From: Bacteroidales bacterium UBA5833
Lineage (GTDB): Bacteria > Bacteroidota > Bacteroidia > Bacteroidales > Lentimicrobiaceae
Assembly: GCA_002433025.1 (NCBI GenBank)
Contig: DJGZ01000041.1
Location: 62,001-126,000 of the forward strand
Reading direction: 5' to 3'
DNA length: 64,000 bases
Part shown: positions 25,321 to 33,866 of the stretch, one piece after another
Position numbering within the stretch: the first letter of the stretch is position 1
Layout of the letters: each line of letters begins with the position of its first letter
Notes under the pieces: model-generated
Told to the model about the DNA's origin: nothing
What the model saw: the letters and a program-made list of their open reading frames with translations, nothing else
Database searches by the model: none
Program-made: the position numbers and the translations under genes

Positions 25321-26586
25321 ATGAAAGCAAAAATACTTCAGGTGGCCTGGCAGCAGAAGGAGCGCCTTTTGGTGCAGGGCGGATTAATTGCCCGCGACCT
25401 GTTGCCGGAAGCAAAAGCGGCATTAACAAACGATAACCGCGTACTGGCTTTAAGCGGAATGCGCCGCACGGGCAAATCAACGCTGCTGCTACAATTGATG
25501 TCAGAAGTGGACAATGTGGCCTATTTCAATTTTGAAGATGAAAAACTGCTTGGGTTTTCGGTTGAGCATTTCGGTGAACTGGAAGAAGCCCTGATCGAAG
25601 TTTATGGCCCGGCACGCTATTGGTTTTTCGACGAAATTCAGAATGTAGGCAATTTTGAAGTTGCCGTCCGCCGCATGCAGGACAGCGGAAAGAAGATGGT
25701 GATAACCGGCTCAAATTCGTCCTTGCTGAGTATGGAGTTTGGTTCAAAACTAACCGGACGGTACAAACAACTGGAGCTCTTTCCCTTCTCTTTCAGCGAA
25801 TATCTTCGTTTTCAAAATGTTAGTTTCGAAGAAAAGGATTTTTATCTGCCTGAGGCTAAGGTCATGCTCAAAACCTGGTTTACCCGATGGCTTGAGCAGG
25901 GCGGTCTGCCCGAATATCTGAAATACAACGATGAACAGTATGTAAAAACGTTGTTCGACAACATCCTTTACCGCGACATTATCGTGCGCTTTGGCATTCG
26001 TCGTCACCGCGAATTCCGTGAACTTGTGCAACTACTCGTGGGCAATCTTTCGTTGCCGGTTACATTTACCTCACTTCAGAAAAGTATTGGCCTGTCGAAT
26101 GCCGATACCGTTAAAGAATACATGGGCTATCTCTCAAACGCGTATATGTTTTATGAAATGTATCAATACCATGATTCACTGAAGATGCAACTTCGGTCTC
26201 CCCGCAAAGTGTATTTGAACGATGTGGCATTTCACAACCTGGTGGGATTCAGTTCAACCCCCAACCAGGGCCGTAAGCTTGAAAACGCGGTGTTTCTTGC
26301 CTTGCGGCGCGGAACATCGGAAGTTTATTCCTTCTGCGGAAAAGGCGAATGTGATTTCATTGTGTTTGATAAAAGCCGGCGGGTTAGCGCGCTGCAGGTT
26401 TGCTACCAGTTGACACCTGAAAACCAGACCCGCGAACTGAACGGGCTTTCGGAAGCCATGCTGGCATTCAATCTGAAAGATGGAATGATCCTGACGATGG
26501 ATCAGGAATTTGAAATACAGCATAATGGAAAAAACATACCGGTTTTACCCGTATGGAAATGGATGTTAACCAACACTAAAAATTAA
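25321..26586 (+). CDS. AAA-family ATPase with DUF4143 domain
   Basis: A 421-residue protein with an N-terminal AAA_14 ATPase domain and a C-terminal DUF4143 domain. The Walker A motif GMRRTGKS is at residues 46-53, Walker B WFFDEIQ at 101-107, and the sensor segment VITGSNSSLLS just after. The DUF4143 part (about 195-421) carries the usual VYLNDVAFHNLVG and KGECDFIVFD features; the latter resembles a nuclease-like Asp-x-Asp core. Proteins of this type are common in Bacteroidota and archaea, but their role is not established. The gene is followed after six bases by a ParB-like gene, and the two surely form one transcript. A palindromic operator-like site precedes it. Confidence 0.85.
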   Translation: MKAKILQVAWQQKERLLVQGGLIARDLLPEAKAALTNDNRVLALSGMRRTGKSTLLLQLMSEVDNVAYFNFEDEKLLGFSVEHFGELEEALIEVYGPARYWFFDEIQNVGNFEVAVRRMQDSGKKMVITGSNSSLLSMEFGSKLTGRYKQLELFPFSFSEYLRFQNVSFEEKDFYLPEAKVMLKTWFTRWLEQGGLPEYLKYNDEQYVKTLFDNILYRDIIVRFGIRRHREFRELVQLLVGNLSLPVTFTSLQKSIGLSNADTVKEYMGYLSNAYMFYEMYQYHDSLKMQLRSPRKVYLNDVAFHNLVGFSSTPNQGRKLENAVFLALRRGTSEVYSFCGKGECDFIVFDKSRRVSALQVCYQLTPENQTRELNGLSEAMLAFNLKDGMILTMDQEFEIQHNGKNIPVLPVWKWMLTNTKN

Positions 26587-26592
26587 GCAATT

Positions 26593-27411
26593 ATGAGCGA
26601 CACTGAACCCAAAGGCAAAGATCTGGTTGTATTTATCCGGCTTACCGACCTTAAGGAATCGCCCTGGCAATCGCGTTTTGAAGCAATCACCGCCCAAAAG
26701 GGCCAGCTTCAGAAAACCACCGATATTGATGAACTGGCTGCCAGCATCGACAAAAACGGGTTGATGCAGCCCATTATCGTTCGTCCGGTTGAAGGTGGTT
26801 ATGAACTAATTGACGGTCACCGGCGAATGCAGGCCATGCGCAAACTAGGCCGCGGCCAGATCCTGGCCATCGTGCGCGATGTTTCTGATCGGGAGGCCCA
26901 AATCATGCATGTGATAGGCAACCTGCAACGCAAAAACCTGAAACCTGTTGAACTGGCGCTCACCTATCAGAAAATGCTGGATTCAAGGATCTTCAAGGAT
27001 AAAAGAGAGCTATCAAAAGCCATCGGCAAGGATGAAACCTATGTGGGCGATCTGCTTTCAACCTTGCAGCTTGACAGCCGCATCATTGAAGACCTGGCAA
27101 AAAACAACCTGATTAAAGACCTGCGCCTGCTGCGGTTGATCAGGCTTTACGAACCTGTTGACAGTAAAGGTGTATCCAATGCCCAGTGGGAATTGTACAG
27201 GAAAGTGCTATTCAGTAAGATGAGCCGTAAGGAGTTGGCTTTAATGCTGAAAAAGCCGGCGAACAATCCGCCCGTCAAATCATGGAAGATGAGGCAAAGC
27301 CAGAAAAAAGTGACCATCAGCCTTGAAACCGGCATCCTTGACCAGGCGAAAAAAGACAAACTGATGAAGCTGATCGCTGATAAGATGCAGGAGATCAGCG
27401 ATTCGCTTTAA
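26593..27411 (+). CDS. ParB/KorB-like CTP-binding partition-type protein
   Basis: A 272-residue protein with an N-terminal ParB/sulfiredoxin-type domain and a central helix-turn-helix. The CTP-binding boxes are recognisable: GLMQPIIVRPVEGGYELID, then GHRRMQA (for GERRxRA) and NLQRKNLKPVE (for ENxQRxxLxPxE). The HTH lies at about residues 130-160 (LSKAIGKDETYVGDLLSTL). The C-terminus is short, basic and helical. No parA and no clear parS are nearby; the only ATPase is the AAA/DUF4143 protein six bases upstream. It is therefore probably not the chromosomal ParB but part of a two-gene module, perhaps left by a plasmid or island, or a specific regulator. Confidence 0.85.
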   Translation: MSDTEPKGKDLVVFIRLTDLKESPWQSRFEAITAQKGQLQKTTDIDELAASIDKNGLMQPIIVRPVEGGYELIDGHRRMQAMRKLGRGQILAIVRDVSDREAQIMHVIGNLQRKNLKPVELALTYQKMLDSRIFKDKRELSKAIGKDETYVGDLLSTLQLDSRIIEDLAKNNLIKDLRLLRLIRLYEPVDSKGVSNAQWELYRKVLFSKMSRKELALMLKKPANNPPVKSWKMRQSQKKVTISLETGILDQAKKDKLMKLIADKMQEISDSL

Positions 27412-27825
27412 AATAAAGTTTCCTTAAACATGCGACCCCGCCGGGGTCGGAAATATTTTACAATTGCCACTTCCTGGTCGAGGTGGTTTCGGCTACGCGT
27501 GGAGGTATGGTGGTCTCGGCTCCGCTCGACCACCAGAAATAAAATTCAAAACCTAGTGTCCGGCTTCGCCCGGAGGTGTGGTGGCCTCGGCTCCGCTCGA
27601 CCACCATAACAAAATTCAAAACATAATTGCGGTTGGACAGAGCCCCGGTGGTCGAGCGGAGCCGAGACCATCCGGAACATGAAGCCCGGTGGTCGAGCGG
27701 AGCCGAGACCATCCGGGTACCACGAAGCTGGGACCACCCCAACGCTTAAAACGAACTGCCTTATTTGATTTCGATAATAATCTCATGAAATTTCCCTAAC
27801 TTTATAACAGACTTAGTTTCTTTAT
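27412..27825. other. Repeat-filled intergenic region before the GIY-YIG gene
   Basis: It holds a GACCCCGCCGGGGTC palindrome at about 27434-27448, the REP-like cluster C, and a short unique stretch with A+T-rich text just before the nuclease gene. No gene is supported here; open frames across the repeats translate to Arg/Pro/His-rich nonsense. Confidence 0.75.
27471..27737. repeat. REP-like repeat cluster C
   Basis: Four cores are visible: two on the minus strand at 27509-27534 and 27580-27605, and two on the plus strand at 27647-27675 and 27688-27716 (both ending ACCATCCGG). The minus and plus groups are joined by a spacer at 27608-27646 that is nearly the same as in cluster B. The cluster ends about 90 bases before the GIY-YIG gene, with its last copies pointing toward it. 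Confidence 0.88.
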
Positions 27826-28131
27826 ATGAAAGGTTATGTTTACATTCTCAGATGTTATGATGACCGGTTATACACAGGCAGCACAATTGATCTTCAAAGG
27901 AGAATCGAAGAACATCAATCGGGAAATGGTTCTAACTTTACAAAAAGCAGGCTTCCGGTCACACTGGTATATTTCGAAGAACACAACAGAATGGACCAGG
28001 CTTTTAAACGCGAAAAGCAAATTCAACGATGGTCACGCGGTAAAAAAGAAGCGTTGATTCAAGGAAATGAGGAAGATTTGCACAGGTTAGCTGCATGTTT
28101 AAACCTGACTCATTATCTGAACAAGAGATAA
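27826..28131 (+). CDS. Stand-alone GIY-YIG endonuclease
   Basis: A 101-residue single-domain nuclease of the GIY-YIG superfamily (UPF0213/YhbQ-like). The two signature strands are YVYIL (Y4-L8, the GIY part) and LYTG (L15-G18, the YIG part). The catalytic arginine is R25 or R26 in DLQRRIEEH and the metal-binding glutamate is E63 in AFKREKQIQ. The C-terminal WSRGKKEALI is typical of the family. All active residues look intact. The gene sits between two REP-like clusters whose nearest copies are in inverted orientation around it, leaving about 110 bases on the left and 100 on the right. This recalls the placement of RAYT transposases between REP elements. Related small proteins have no firmly known role. 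Domesticated nuclease acting on the repeats is my inference. Confidence 0.88.
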   Translation: MKGYVYILRCYDDRLYTGSTIDLQRRIEEHQSGNGSNFTKSRLPVTLVYFEEHNRMDQAFKREKQIQRWSRGKKEALIQGNEEDLHRLAACLNLTHYLNKR

Positions 28132-28192
28132 TTTGATCAGTGGGAATGAAATTAAAATCCTTTTTTCCGGGCGTTTGGAAGTCAAATATATG

Positions 28193-28318
28193 CCATGAGG
28201 CATGGTGGTGCCGGTGCCGATCGTAAGTATGGTGGTCTCGGCTCCGCTCGACCACCAATATTACTCCCGGTGGTCGAGCGGAGCCCCGGTGGTCGAGCGG
28301 AGCCGAGATCATCCGGAA
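28193..28318. repeat. REP-like repeat cluster D
   Basis: One full minus-oriented core at 28231-28256, a truncated plus copy at 28269-28285 and a plus copy at 28288-28316 ending ATCATCCGG. The minus copy faces the GIY-YIG gene, opposite to the last copies of cluster C, so the gene is framed by inverted elements. Confidence 0.85.
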
Positions 28319-28354
28319 TAAATCAGGCTGTCTTACCTTCAACTATTAGTAAAA

Positions 28355-28382
28355 TTTGTCTTTATTATTTTATCTACTTTTG
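28355..28382 (+). promoter_or_regulatory. Promoter of phoH
   Basis: TTTG (28355-28358) and TACTTTTG (28375-28382) are 16 bases apart, close to the Bacteroidota consensus TTTG-N17-23-TAnnTTTG. The box ends 46 bases before the phoH start. Confidence 0.6.
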
Positions 28383-28428
28383 ACAATTCATTGCTTTTAC
28401 TAAAAAATATCCATTCTTCAACTATCCT

Positions 28429-29445
28429 ATGAGCGAAAAAGTCTTCAGCATAGAATCTCACAGCCCGCTTGAATTTTACGGTGTGGGCGACCGCAACCTC
28501 AATATCATCAGGGAACTCTACCCGAAACTGAAGATGATTGCCCGCGGCGAATTTCTGAAAGTCATCGGGGATCCGGGAGAGCTGGTGGCTTTTGAAGATT
28601 TTTTCACCGCGCTTAACCTGCATTTCGAACGGTTCGGAACGATTTCGGAAAATGAGCTGAAACAACTGGCTGAAACAGGCAACACCGAAAGCATGACCCG
28701 CCCCGGCTCGCCGGATGTGCTGGTGCATGGCCGCAACGGTATGATCATCAAGGCACGGACCCCCAACCAGATGAAAATTGTGGAGAGCGTGGGGCAAAAC
28801 GACATGGTGTTTGCCATCGGCCCCGCCGGAACCGGCAAAACATACACTGCAGTTGCCCTGGCGGTGCGCGCATTAAAAAACAAGGAAGTAAAGCGGATTA
28901 TCCTTACCCGTCCGGCCGTTGAAGCGGGCGAAAATCTGGGCTTTCTGCCGGGCGACATGAAAGAAAAGCTCGACCCTTATATGCAGCCGCTTTACGACGC
29001 CCTGCGCGATATGCTTCCGCCTCAGAAACTGCTCACCTACCTCGAAGACGGCACCATAGAGATCGCCCCGCTGGCATTTATGCGCGGCCGCACGCTCGAC
29101 AATGTGTTTGCCATCCTGGATGAAGCCCAGAATGCCACCAACAGCCAGCTCAAAATGTTCCTTACCCGTATGGGCAGGGCTGCCAAATTCTTTATTACCG
29201 GCGACATTACCCAGATAGACCTGCCAAGACAGCAGCAATCGGGCCTGCTTCAGGCATCCCGCATACTGAAAGACATTCCGGGGATTGATTTTATTATGCT
29301 CGACGAAAGCGATGTGGTAAGGCATAAGCTGGTAACGCGCATTATCCGGGCTTATGAGCGGGAGATGCCGCAACCGCAAAAAAATCAGGCGAAGCCCGCA
29401 GCCCCGCCTGAAGAAGAAACTCCGCAACAGCCCCTTAACGGCTGA
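28429..29445 (+). CDS. phoH: PhoH-family ATPase
   Basis: A 338-residue cytoplasmic protein of the PhoH (PhoL/YbeZ) type. An N-terminal KH-like segment (to about residue 90) precedes the helicase-like ATPase domain, with Walker A GPAGTGKT at residues 131-138, TRPAVEAGENLGFLPGD after it, and the Walker B VFAILDEAQNAT near residue 223. PhoL proteins act in RNA metabolism and ribosome maturation, often with the RNase YbeY, which is not present here. The C-terminal 25 residues are proline-rich and variable. Its last 11 bases overlap the tail of the convergent C10 protease gene. A promoter of consensus form lies directly upstream. Confidence 0.92.
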   Translation: MSEKVFSIESHSPLEFYGVGDRNLNIIRELYPKLKMIARGEFLKVIGDPGELVAFEDFFTALNLHFERFGTISENELKQLAETGNTESMTRPGSPDVLVHGRNGMIIKARTPNQMKIVESVGQNDMVFAIGPAGTGKTYTAVALAVRALKNKEVKRIILTRPAVEAGENLGFLPGDMKEKLDPYMQPLYDALRDMLPPQKLLTYLEDGTIEIAPLAFMRGRTLDNVFAILDEAQNATNSQLKMFLTRMGRAAKFFITGDITQIDLPRQQQSGLLQASRILKDIPGIDFIMLDESDVVRHKLVTRIIRAYEREMPQPQKNQAKPAAPPEEETPQQPLNG

Positions 29446-31543
29446 TCAGCACCTTGTGGGTGCCAACACTGTTTTCCGCAGCGTATTTCAGATAGTAAAT
29501 CCCTTCCGCCAAATCACTGACCGGGATCAGCACGGTTTCCTGTCCGGTAAAACCGGCCCGGATATTATTGACAACTACCCGTCCCGAAAGGTCAACCAGG
29601 GAAACAAGCACATCGGCAGGCAATCTGCTGCTCAATTCAACCCGCAGCCAGTCGCTGGCCGGCACCGGATAAACCTGCACACCCAGACCACCGGAATTAA
29701 CGGCAGCAGCTACGCCAACCGTGGTCGCTTCGCTGACATAGGAAAGCTCCCAGCCGCCAGCCGTAATATCGTTGTTCGTGTTAAAAAGCACCATAGCCTT
29801 ACCCGAAGGAACAGTCACTGATTCAGGTATTTCATTACCCGAAAAACTGGCTACCAGCGATTGTGAAGCCAGATTGTAAATTTTCACCTGATCATAGTCC
29901 GGTTCGGTGTCGAGATAATTGAAAGTAAAGGTGATGGAATTGGCATTTTCCGGTTCCACCCTGAATTTACAGACACTGTTGTTGTTGTAATCACGGGTTC
30001 CGCTGCCATCGCTGATCACCCCCGAAAAGTCGCTGTAGATGGTCGTTCCGGAGCAGAAGACGGCCAGATCGCTGTTGTAGGAAAGTCTGAATCCGCTCCC
30101 TGCATCACCTTCCGTCAGAAATTCCAGAAAAAGCCTGTCGCCCGTTGCCTTGATGGCCTGGGGCAAAGCAGTGCCCGTAAGGCTTGCCAGCAGCGGATAA
30201 GAGGCATCGGGTCCGTCATAAACATTCAGCACATCCAGCCCATCGGTAAGATTGAATTTTTCGAAGGTCAGTGTCAGGTTGGTCACAGAATCCGACGGGG
30301 CAATCAGCCAGCCGCAATTCAGTCCGGCGGTGTAATTTTCCACCGGTCCGCTGCCGTCTTCAATGGTTCCGTTATGCCGGCCAAGGGTTTTAACACCGTT
30401 ACAATAGTAAGGATAATTACTTCCGGGATAGAAGTTTACAATTGCGCCCTGCCCGTAGGTAAAATTATTGCCACCCGGGTTCAGGTTATTGAGGTAGAAA
30501 TATCCGTTGTACGAACCGCTCCATCCCCAGTTAAAATGGAAATAATCTGTTCCCTGATAGCCATCAACATTAAATGCATGTCCTCCTGATCCGAAACCGT
30601 TGTAGTACAATGGCCACCCGTTGTCAAGGTTCTGCATAAGCAAATCAGCCCACCCTGTTTGGGAATAATTATCTTTTTGCTGAAGCGACAATTGGTTTGA
30701 ATAGCCAAAATGCTCCCTGAGTGCGCTGGCGGCATCAAAACTGTATGCCCCGGAGCCATCCGGCGCATACATCATATCCACAGCCACACCGCAGTGATAC
30801 TGAATCTCAGCCATTTCATAGTTCGATTCTGGGCCGATTGCATTGCGCATCTGATCATAGTCATAACCGGCCTGACTGAAATCAACAAACAAATACCCGT
30901 AATCGGAATAATAGCCATGTGAGCCTGTTCCCTGAAGCGGATAACGCCAGTAATAAATCACCTGCGACATGGCAGTGGCCACACATCCGGCGTAAACATG
31001 ACCGCCCGGCCCCGCACCATCCACAGGACACAAGGCATTGTACCGCGACCCCTGGTCCCAGGTTGAAGGTAGCAGTGGCTCTACCGATCTCAGGTCGCGC
31101 TGCGCAGTTTCTCCCGGCTGATAGTCTGTCAGCGATTTCCAGGATGCACTGATCTCCGGGGTTGCAGCTAAATTGCGGTCCATGATGTCGCTGAGCTGCA
31201 GTTCGTAACCCGTCAGCCAGGCCGACAAAGCCGGAGGCTGATTATCGAAGGTGAAAATTCCATCAAACGAATAACCTAACACGGGAATTGCGGCATCAGT
31301 GGCTGAAACCAGCACATATCCCCCCTTTTCGAAATTAAAGGCATACATCAATGTGCGCTCAGAGCCAATATGTATAGCCGGTAAAGCCTCCGGCAATTCC
31401 GGCGCAACCATATGAGCATCGGGCATTCTGCTATGTAAAAATGCGGTTGCCACACGACGTGCCGTGTTTTCATCCACATTTCCTGCAAAAGAAGCGGCAA
31501 AAATGAACGCCAGACTCAATAATAAAGTAAATCTCCTTTTCAT
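29435..31543 (-). CDS. T9SS-secreted C10 (streptopain-like) cysteine protease
   Basis: A 702-residue exported protease. A signal peptide (cleavage near SFAGN) is followed by a propeptide resembling the Spi domain (to about residue 150). The papain-like C10 domain has the nucleophile C187 in HVYAGCVATAMSQ and H322 in GHAFNVDGY. Two CUB-like beta domains follow (about 380-490 and 495-610), and a T9SS sorting domain closes the protein (VQVYPVPASDWLRVEL ... GIYYLKYA). It is the last of three consecutive secreted protease genes on this strand, 110 bases downstream of its paralog. Its 3' end overlaps phoH by 11 bases. Such enzymes are secreted digestive or virulence-type proteases in Bacteroidota (for example the periodontain and interpain relatives). 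Confidence 0.93.
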   Translation of the reverse strand: MKRRFTLLLSLAFIFAASFAGNVDENTARRVATAFLHSRMPDAHMVAPELPEALPAIHIGSERTLMYAFNFEKGGYVLVSATDAAIPVLGYSFDGIFTFDNQPPALSAWLTGYELQLSDIMDRNLAATPEISASWKSLTDYQPGETAQRDLRSVEPLLPSTWDQGSRYNALCPVDGAGPGGHVYAGCVATAMSQVIYYWRYPLQGTGSHGYYSDYGYLFVDFSQAGYDYDQMRNAIGPESNYEMAEIQYHCGVAVDMMYAPDGSGAYSFDAASALREHFGYSNQLSLQQKDNYSQTGWADLLMQNLDNGWPLYYNGFGSGGHAFNVDGYQGTDYFHFNWGWSGSYNGYFYLNNLNPGGNNFTYGQGAIVNFYPGSNYPYYCNGVKTLGRHNGTIEDGSGPVENYTAGLNCGWLIAPSDSVTNLTLTFEKFNLTDGLDVLNVYDGPDASYPLLASLTGTALPQAIKATGDRLFLEFLTEGDAGSGFRLSYNSDLAVFCSGTTIYSDFSGVISDGSGTRDYNNNSVCKFRVEPENANSITFTFNYLDTEPDYDQVKIYNLASQSLVASFSGNEIPESVTVPSGKAMVLFNTNNDITAGGWELSYVSEATTVGVAAAVNSGGLGVQVYPVPASDWLRVELSSRLPADVLVSLVDLSGRVVVNNIRAGFTGQETVLIPVSDLAEGIYYLKYAAENSVGTHKVLISR

Positions 31544-31595
31544 GTAAGTTTTGTTGAGTTTCCAAAATTAATTAAAAAGCAAGGCGGTGTATAAA

Positions 31596-31629
31596 AAAAG
31601 GAAGTTTTACATCTGCAAAACTTCCTTTT
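31596..31629 (-). terminator. Terminator after the second C10 protease gene
   Basis: A 13-base perfect stem (AAAAGGAAGTTTT/AAAACTTCCTTTT) with an eight-base loop and, on the minus strand, a following T run. It lies 25 bases past the stop of the gene at 31654-33771. Confidence 0.85.
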
Positions 31630-31653
31630 ATCGATTGATAAGATAAGATCTGC

Positions 31654-33771
31654 CTATTCGAGAATCAGCTTACGGGTGATGCGGCCTGCCTCATTCTGAA
31701 GGGTCAGCATGTATACTCCTGAATTCAAATGGTTCAGCTGTAGCACCTTATGAACAAATCCAGCCATAAGTTTCTGATCTTCGCGGTAAACTATCCTGCC
31801 TGTAAGATCGGTTATTATAATACCGGTTTCCAGGGTTTCGGGGATGTTGAAACGGATTTCGGCATAGCCTTTGGCCGGATTGGGATAGATGGACAGTTCG
31901 GAAACAATGTCGTTCTGAGCAGTTCCCACATTGGCGATGTAATACTCCGCCTCAAAACCCTGATTATTATTGAATCCATTGGAGGTAAAAAGCAGCAGCA
32001 TCTTGCCAGTGGGTGAAACCAGCGGTTCAGGCACCACTGAACCGGTGTAATTGGCCAGCAACTGATTGGTCGGGATTGCATATACTTTCAGAAAGTCCTT
32101 GTCATTTTCCAGATCGAAGGCAGTAAATGCAAGGGTAAGCTGGTCGGCATACGGGCCCGGATCAATTTTCCATTTACACAATGAATTGTGGTTGTACCGG
32201 CGGTCACCACTGCCATCGTTAAAAGATCCGAAAGGTTCCGACAAAGTGATGGTCCCTCCGCAGAAAACAGGATAAACTGAAGAAAACTCAGCGGTAAATC
32301 CTTGAGCCGTGTTGTTTCCGTCTGTCAGAAACTCAATAAACAGCCTGCTGCCCGATGAAGTAAGGTTTGTAATTGAAGCATTCCTGTCGTAAGTTGCCAG
32401 CAGGGCTGCTCCGGCATTATCGCCATCATAAATATTTACAACATCACCCTCTGCAAGTTCAAACTTCGTAAAGTTCACTGTAATTGAAGTCACGGAATCT
32501 TCCGGTGCGATCAACCATGTGCAGGTCTGATTTGACTGGTAATTTGCCAGGGGGCCGCTGCGGTCTTCAAATATCCCCATCGGAGATGTAATCACATGGT
32601 TATCGCAGTTATACGGGTAGTTGGCCGGATTGGGGAAAAAATTCCTGACCATGGCCTGGGCACCACTATATCCGCCAACATCGGTAAGTGTATAAAAGCC
32701 GTTTCCGCTACCACTCCATCCAAAATTAAAATGAAACAATTTCCCGGTTCCGGTTGTCTGATAACCGTCAAGCACAAACGCGTGACCGCCTTCCGAGCTC
32801 TGGCCGGAATAGTAAAGCGGCTTCAGTTCATCGAGGCTTGTAACGATCATGCTTTCCCAGGCCGAAGCGGAATAATTACTTTTTCTTACGTGCTGGGCTG
32901 TAGAGGAGTACCCGAAATAAGAACGGATGGCATAAGGCACATCTTCGCTGTATGCACCGGAGCCATCGGGTCCGTACATCATCCTTACGCTTACACCACA
33001 ATGGAACTGCAGCTCGGCGATGGCATTGATTGCCCGGCCGCTACCCGAGGTAATGGAGTTCAGCATGGCATCCCAGTCGTAATATGTCTGTCCGAAGTTC
33101 GCGCTTATATTTCCGTAGGATCCATAATTATATGAATAGCTTCCCGTGCCGTGCTCGGGATAACGATAATAGGCCATGATCATCGACATGGCGGTAGCCA
33201 CGCAACCGGCATACACATGTCCGCCTGAACCGCCAGCATCCACAGGGCAATAGGCATTGTACGGGAAATCCTGATTCCAGGTCACCGGCAGCAAGGGTTC
33301 CATATCCCTGTTGCCCCCGGGAATATACCGGGTATTTACCATGGTTTGATAATATTCCCAGGATGATATGATTTCAGAGGGCTGAGAAACCTTATTGCTC
33401 CTGATAAAGCCGATCTGGTCATCAAATTCAGCAAGGAAACTGCTGTAGTGCGGCGCCAGTTCCCCGGCGGGAAATGCTCCCTGATCATTGTATCCTATCA
33501 CCGGAGTATAAGCATCTTCTCCGGATATAATGATAAAACCACCGGTACTCAGATTAAACACATAGTAAACGGGTAGACCGTTCACTTCACGGGTTGTAAC
33601 CGGAATCAGCACAATCTCATTCAGGTTAATGCTCACGCCATCCTGTACAAGCTGCTCATAACAGAAATTCCGGGCAACCAGGGCGGCGGTCTGCGGGGTG
33701 ACCACATCAGCCATCGTCCGGCTCAATGTAACGGTCAGCAACAAAAAGATAAACAGTAATTTAGACTTCAT
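31654..33771 (-). CDS. T9SS-secreted C10 (streptopain-like) cysteine protease, paralog
   Basis: A 705-residue paralog of the neighbouring C10 protease with the same layout: signal peptide (cleavage near TMADVV), Spi-like propeptide, C10 catalytic domain with C190 in HVYAGCVATAMS and H330 in GGHAFVLDGYQ, two CUB-like domains and a C-terminal T9SS sorting domain (LSIYPNPAKGYAEIRF ... GVYMLTLQ). The shared architecture and order show a tandem gene duplication, but the sequences have diverged enough that it is not recent. It ends in its own terminator, so the three protease genes are probably separate transcripts. Confidence 0.93.
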   Translation of the reverse strand: MKSKLLFIFLLLTVTLSRTMADVVTPQTAALVARNFCYEQLVQDGVSINLNEIVLIPVTTREVNGLPVYYVFNLSTGGFIIISGEDAYTPVIGYNDQGAFPAGELAPHYSSFLAEFDDQIGFIRSNKVSQPSEIISSWEYYQTMVNTRYIPGGNRDMEPLLPVTWNQDFPYNAYCPVDAGGSGGHVYAGCVATAMSMIMAYYRYPEHGTGSYSYNYGSYGNISANFGQTYYDWDAMLNSITSGSGRAINAIAELQFHCGVSVRMMYGPDGSGAYSEDVPYAIRSYFGYSSTAQHVRKSNYSASAWESMIVTSLDELKPLYYSGQSSEGGHAFVLDGYQTTGTGKLFHFNFGWSGSGNGFYTLTDVGGYSGAQAMVRNFFPNPANYPYNCDNHVITSPMGIFEDRSGPLANYQSNQTCTWLIAPEDSVTSITVNFTKFELAEGDVVNIYDGDNAGAALLATYDRNASITNLTSSGSRLFIEFLTDGNNTAQGFTAEFSSVYPVFCGGTITLSEPFGSFNDGSGDRRYNHNSLCKWKIDPGPYADQLTLAFTAFDLENDKDFLKVYAIPTNQLLANYTGSVVPEPLVSPTGKMLLLFTSNGFNNNQGFEAEYYIANVGTAQNDIVSELSIYPNPAKGYAEIRFNIPETLETGIIITDLTGRIVYREDQKLMAGFVHKVLQLNHLNSGVYMLTLQNEAGRITRKLILE

Positions 33772-33812
33772 CGTCAGTAAAATATTGATTTGAATGCCGC
33801 CAAAAGTATAAA

Positions 33813-33847
33813 AAATGCCCCTGCATTAATTTAATACAGGGGCATTT
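33813..33847 (-). terminator. Terminator after the S8 protease gene
   Basis: An 11-base stem AAATGCCCCTG/CAGGGGCATTT around a 13-base A+T-rich loop, 20 bases past the stop of the S8 protease gene. A's on its lower-coordinate side give a short T run on the minus strand. Confidence 0.8.
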
Positions 33848-33866
33848 AGAATGAATCTAAATAAAA

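Noticed and set aside
25321..27411. Antiphage defence system
   Set aside because: The AAA/DUF4143 and ParB-like pair lacks a recognisable effector, methylase or toxin, so a defence call would be a guess.
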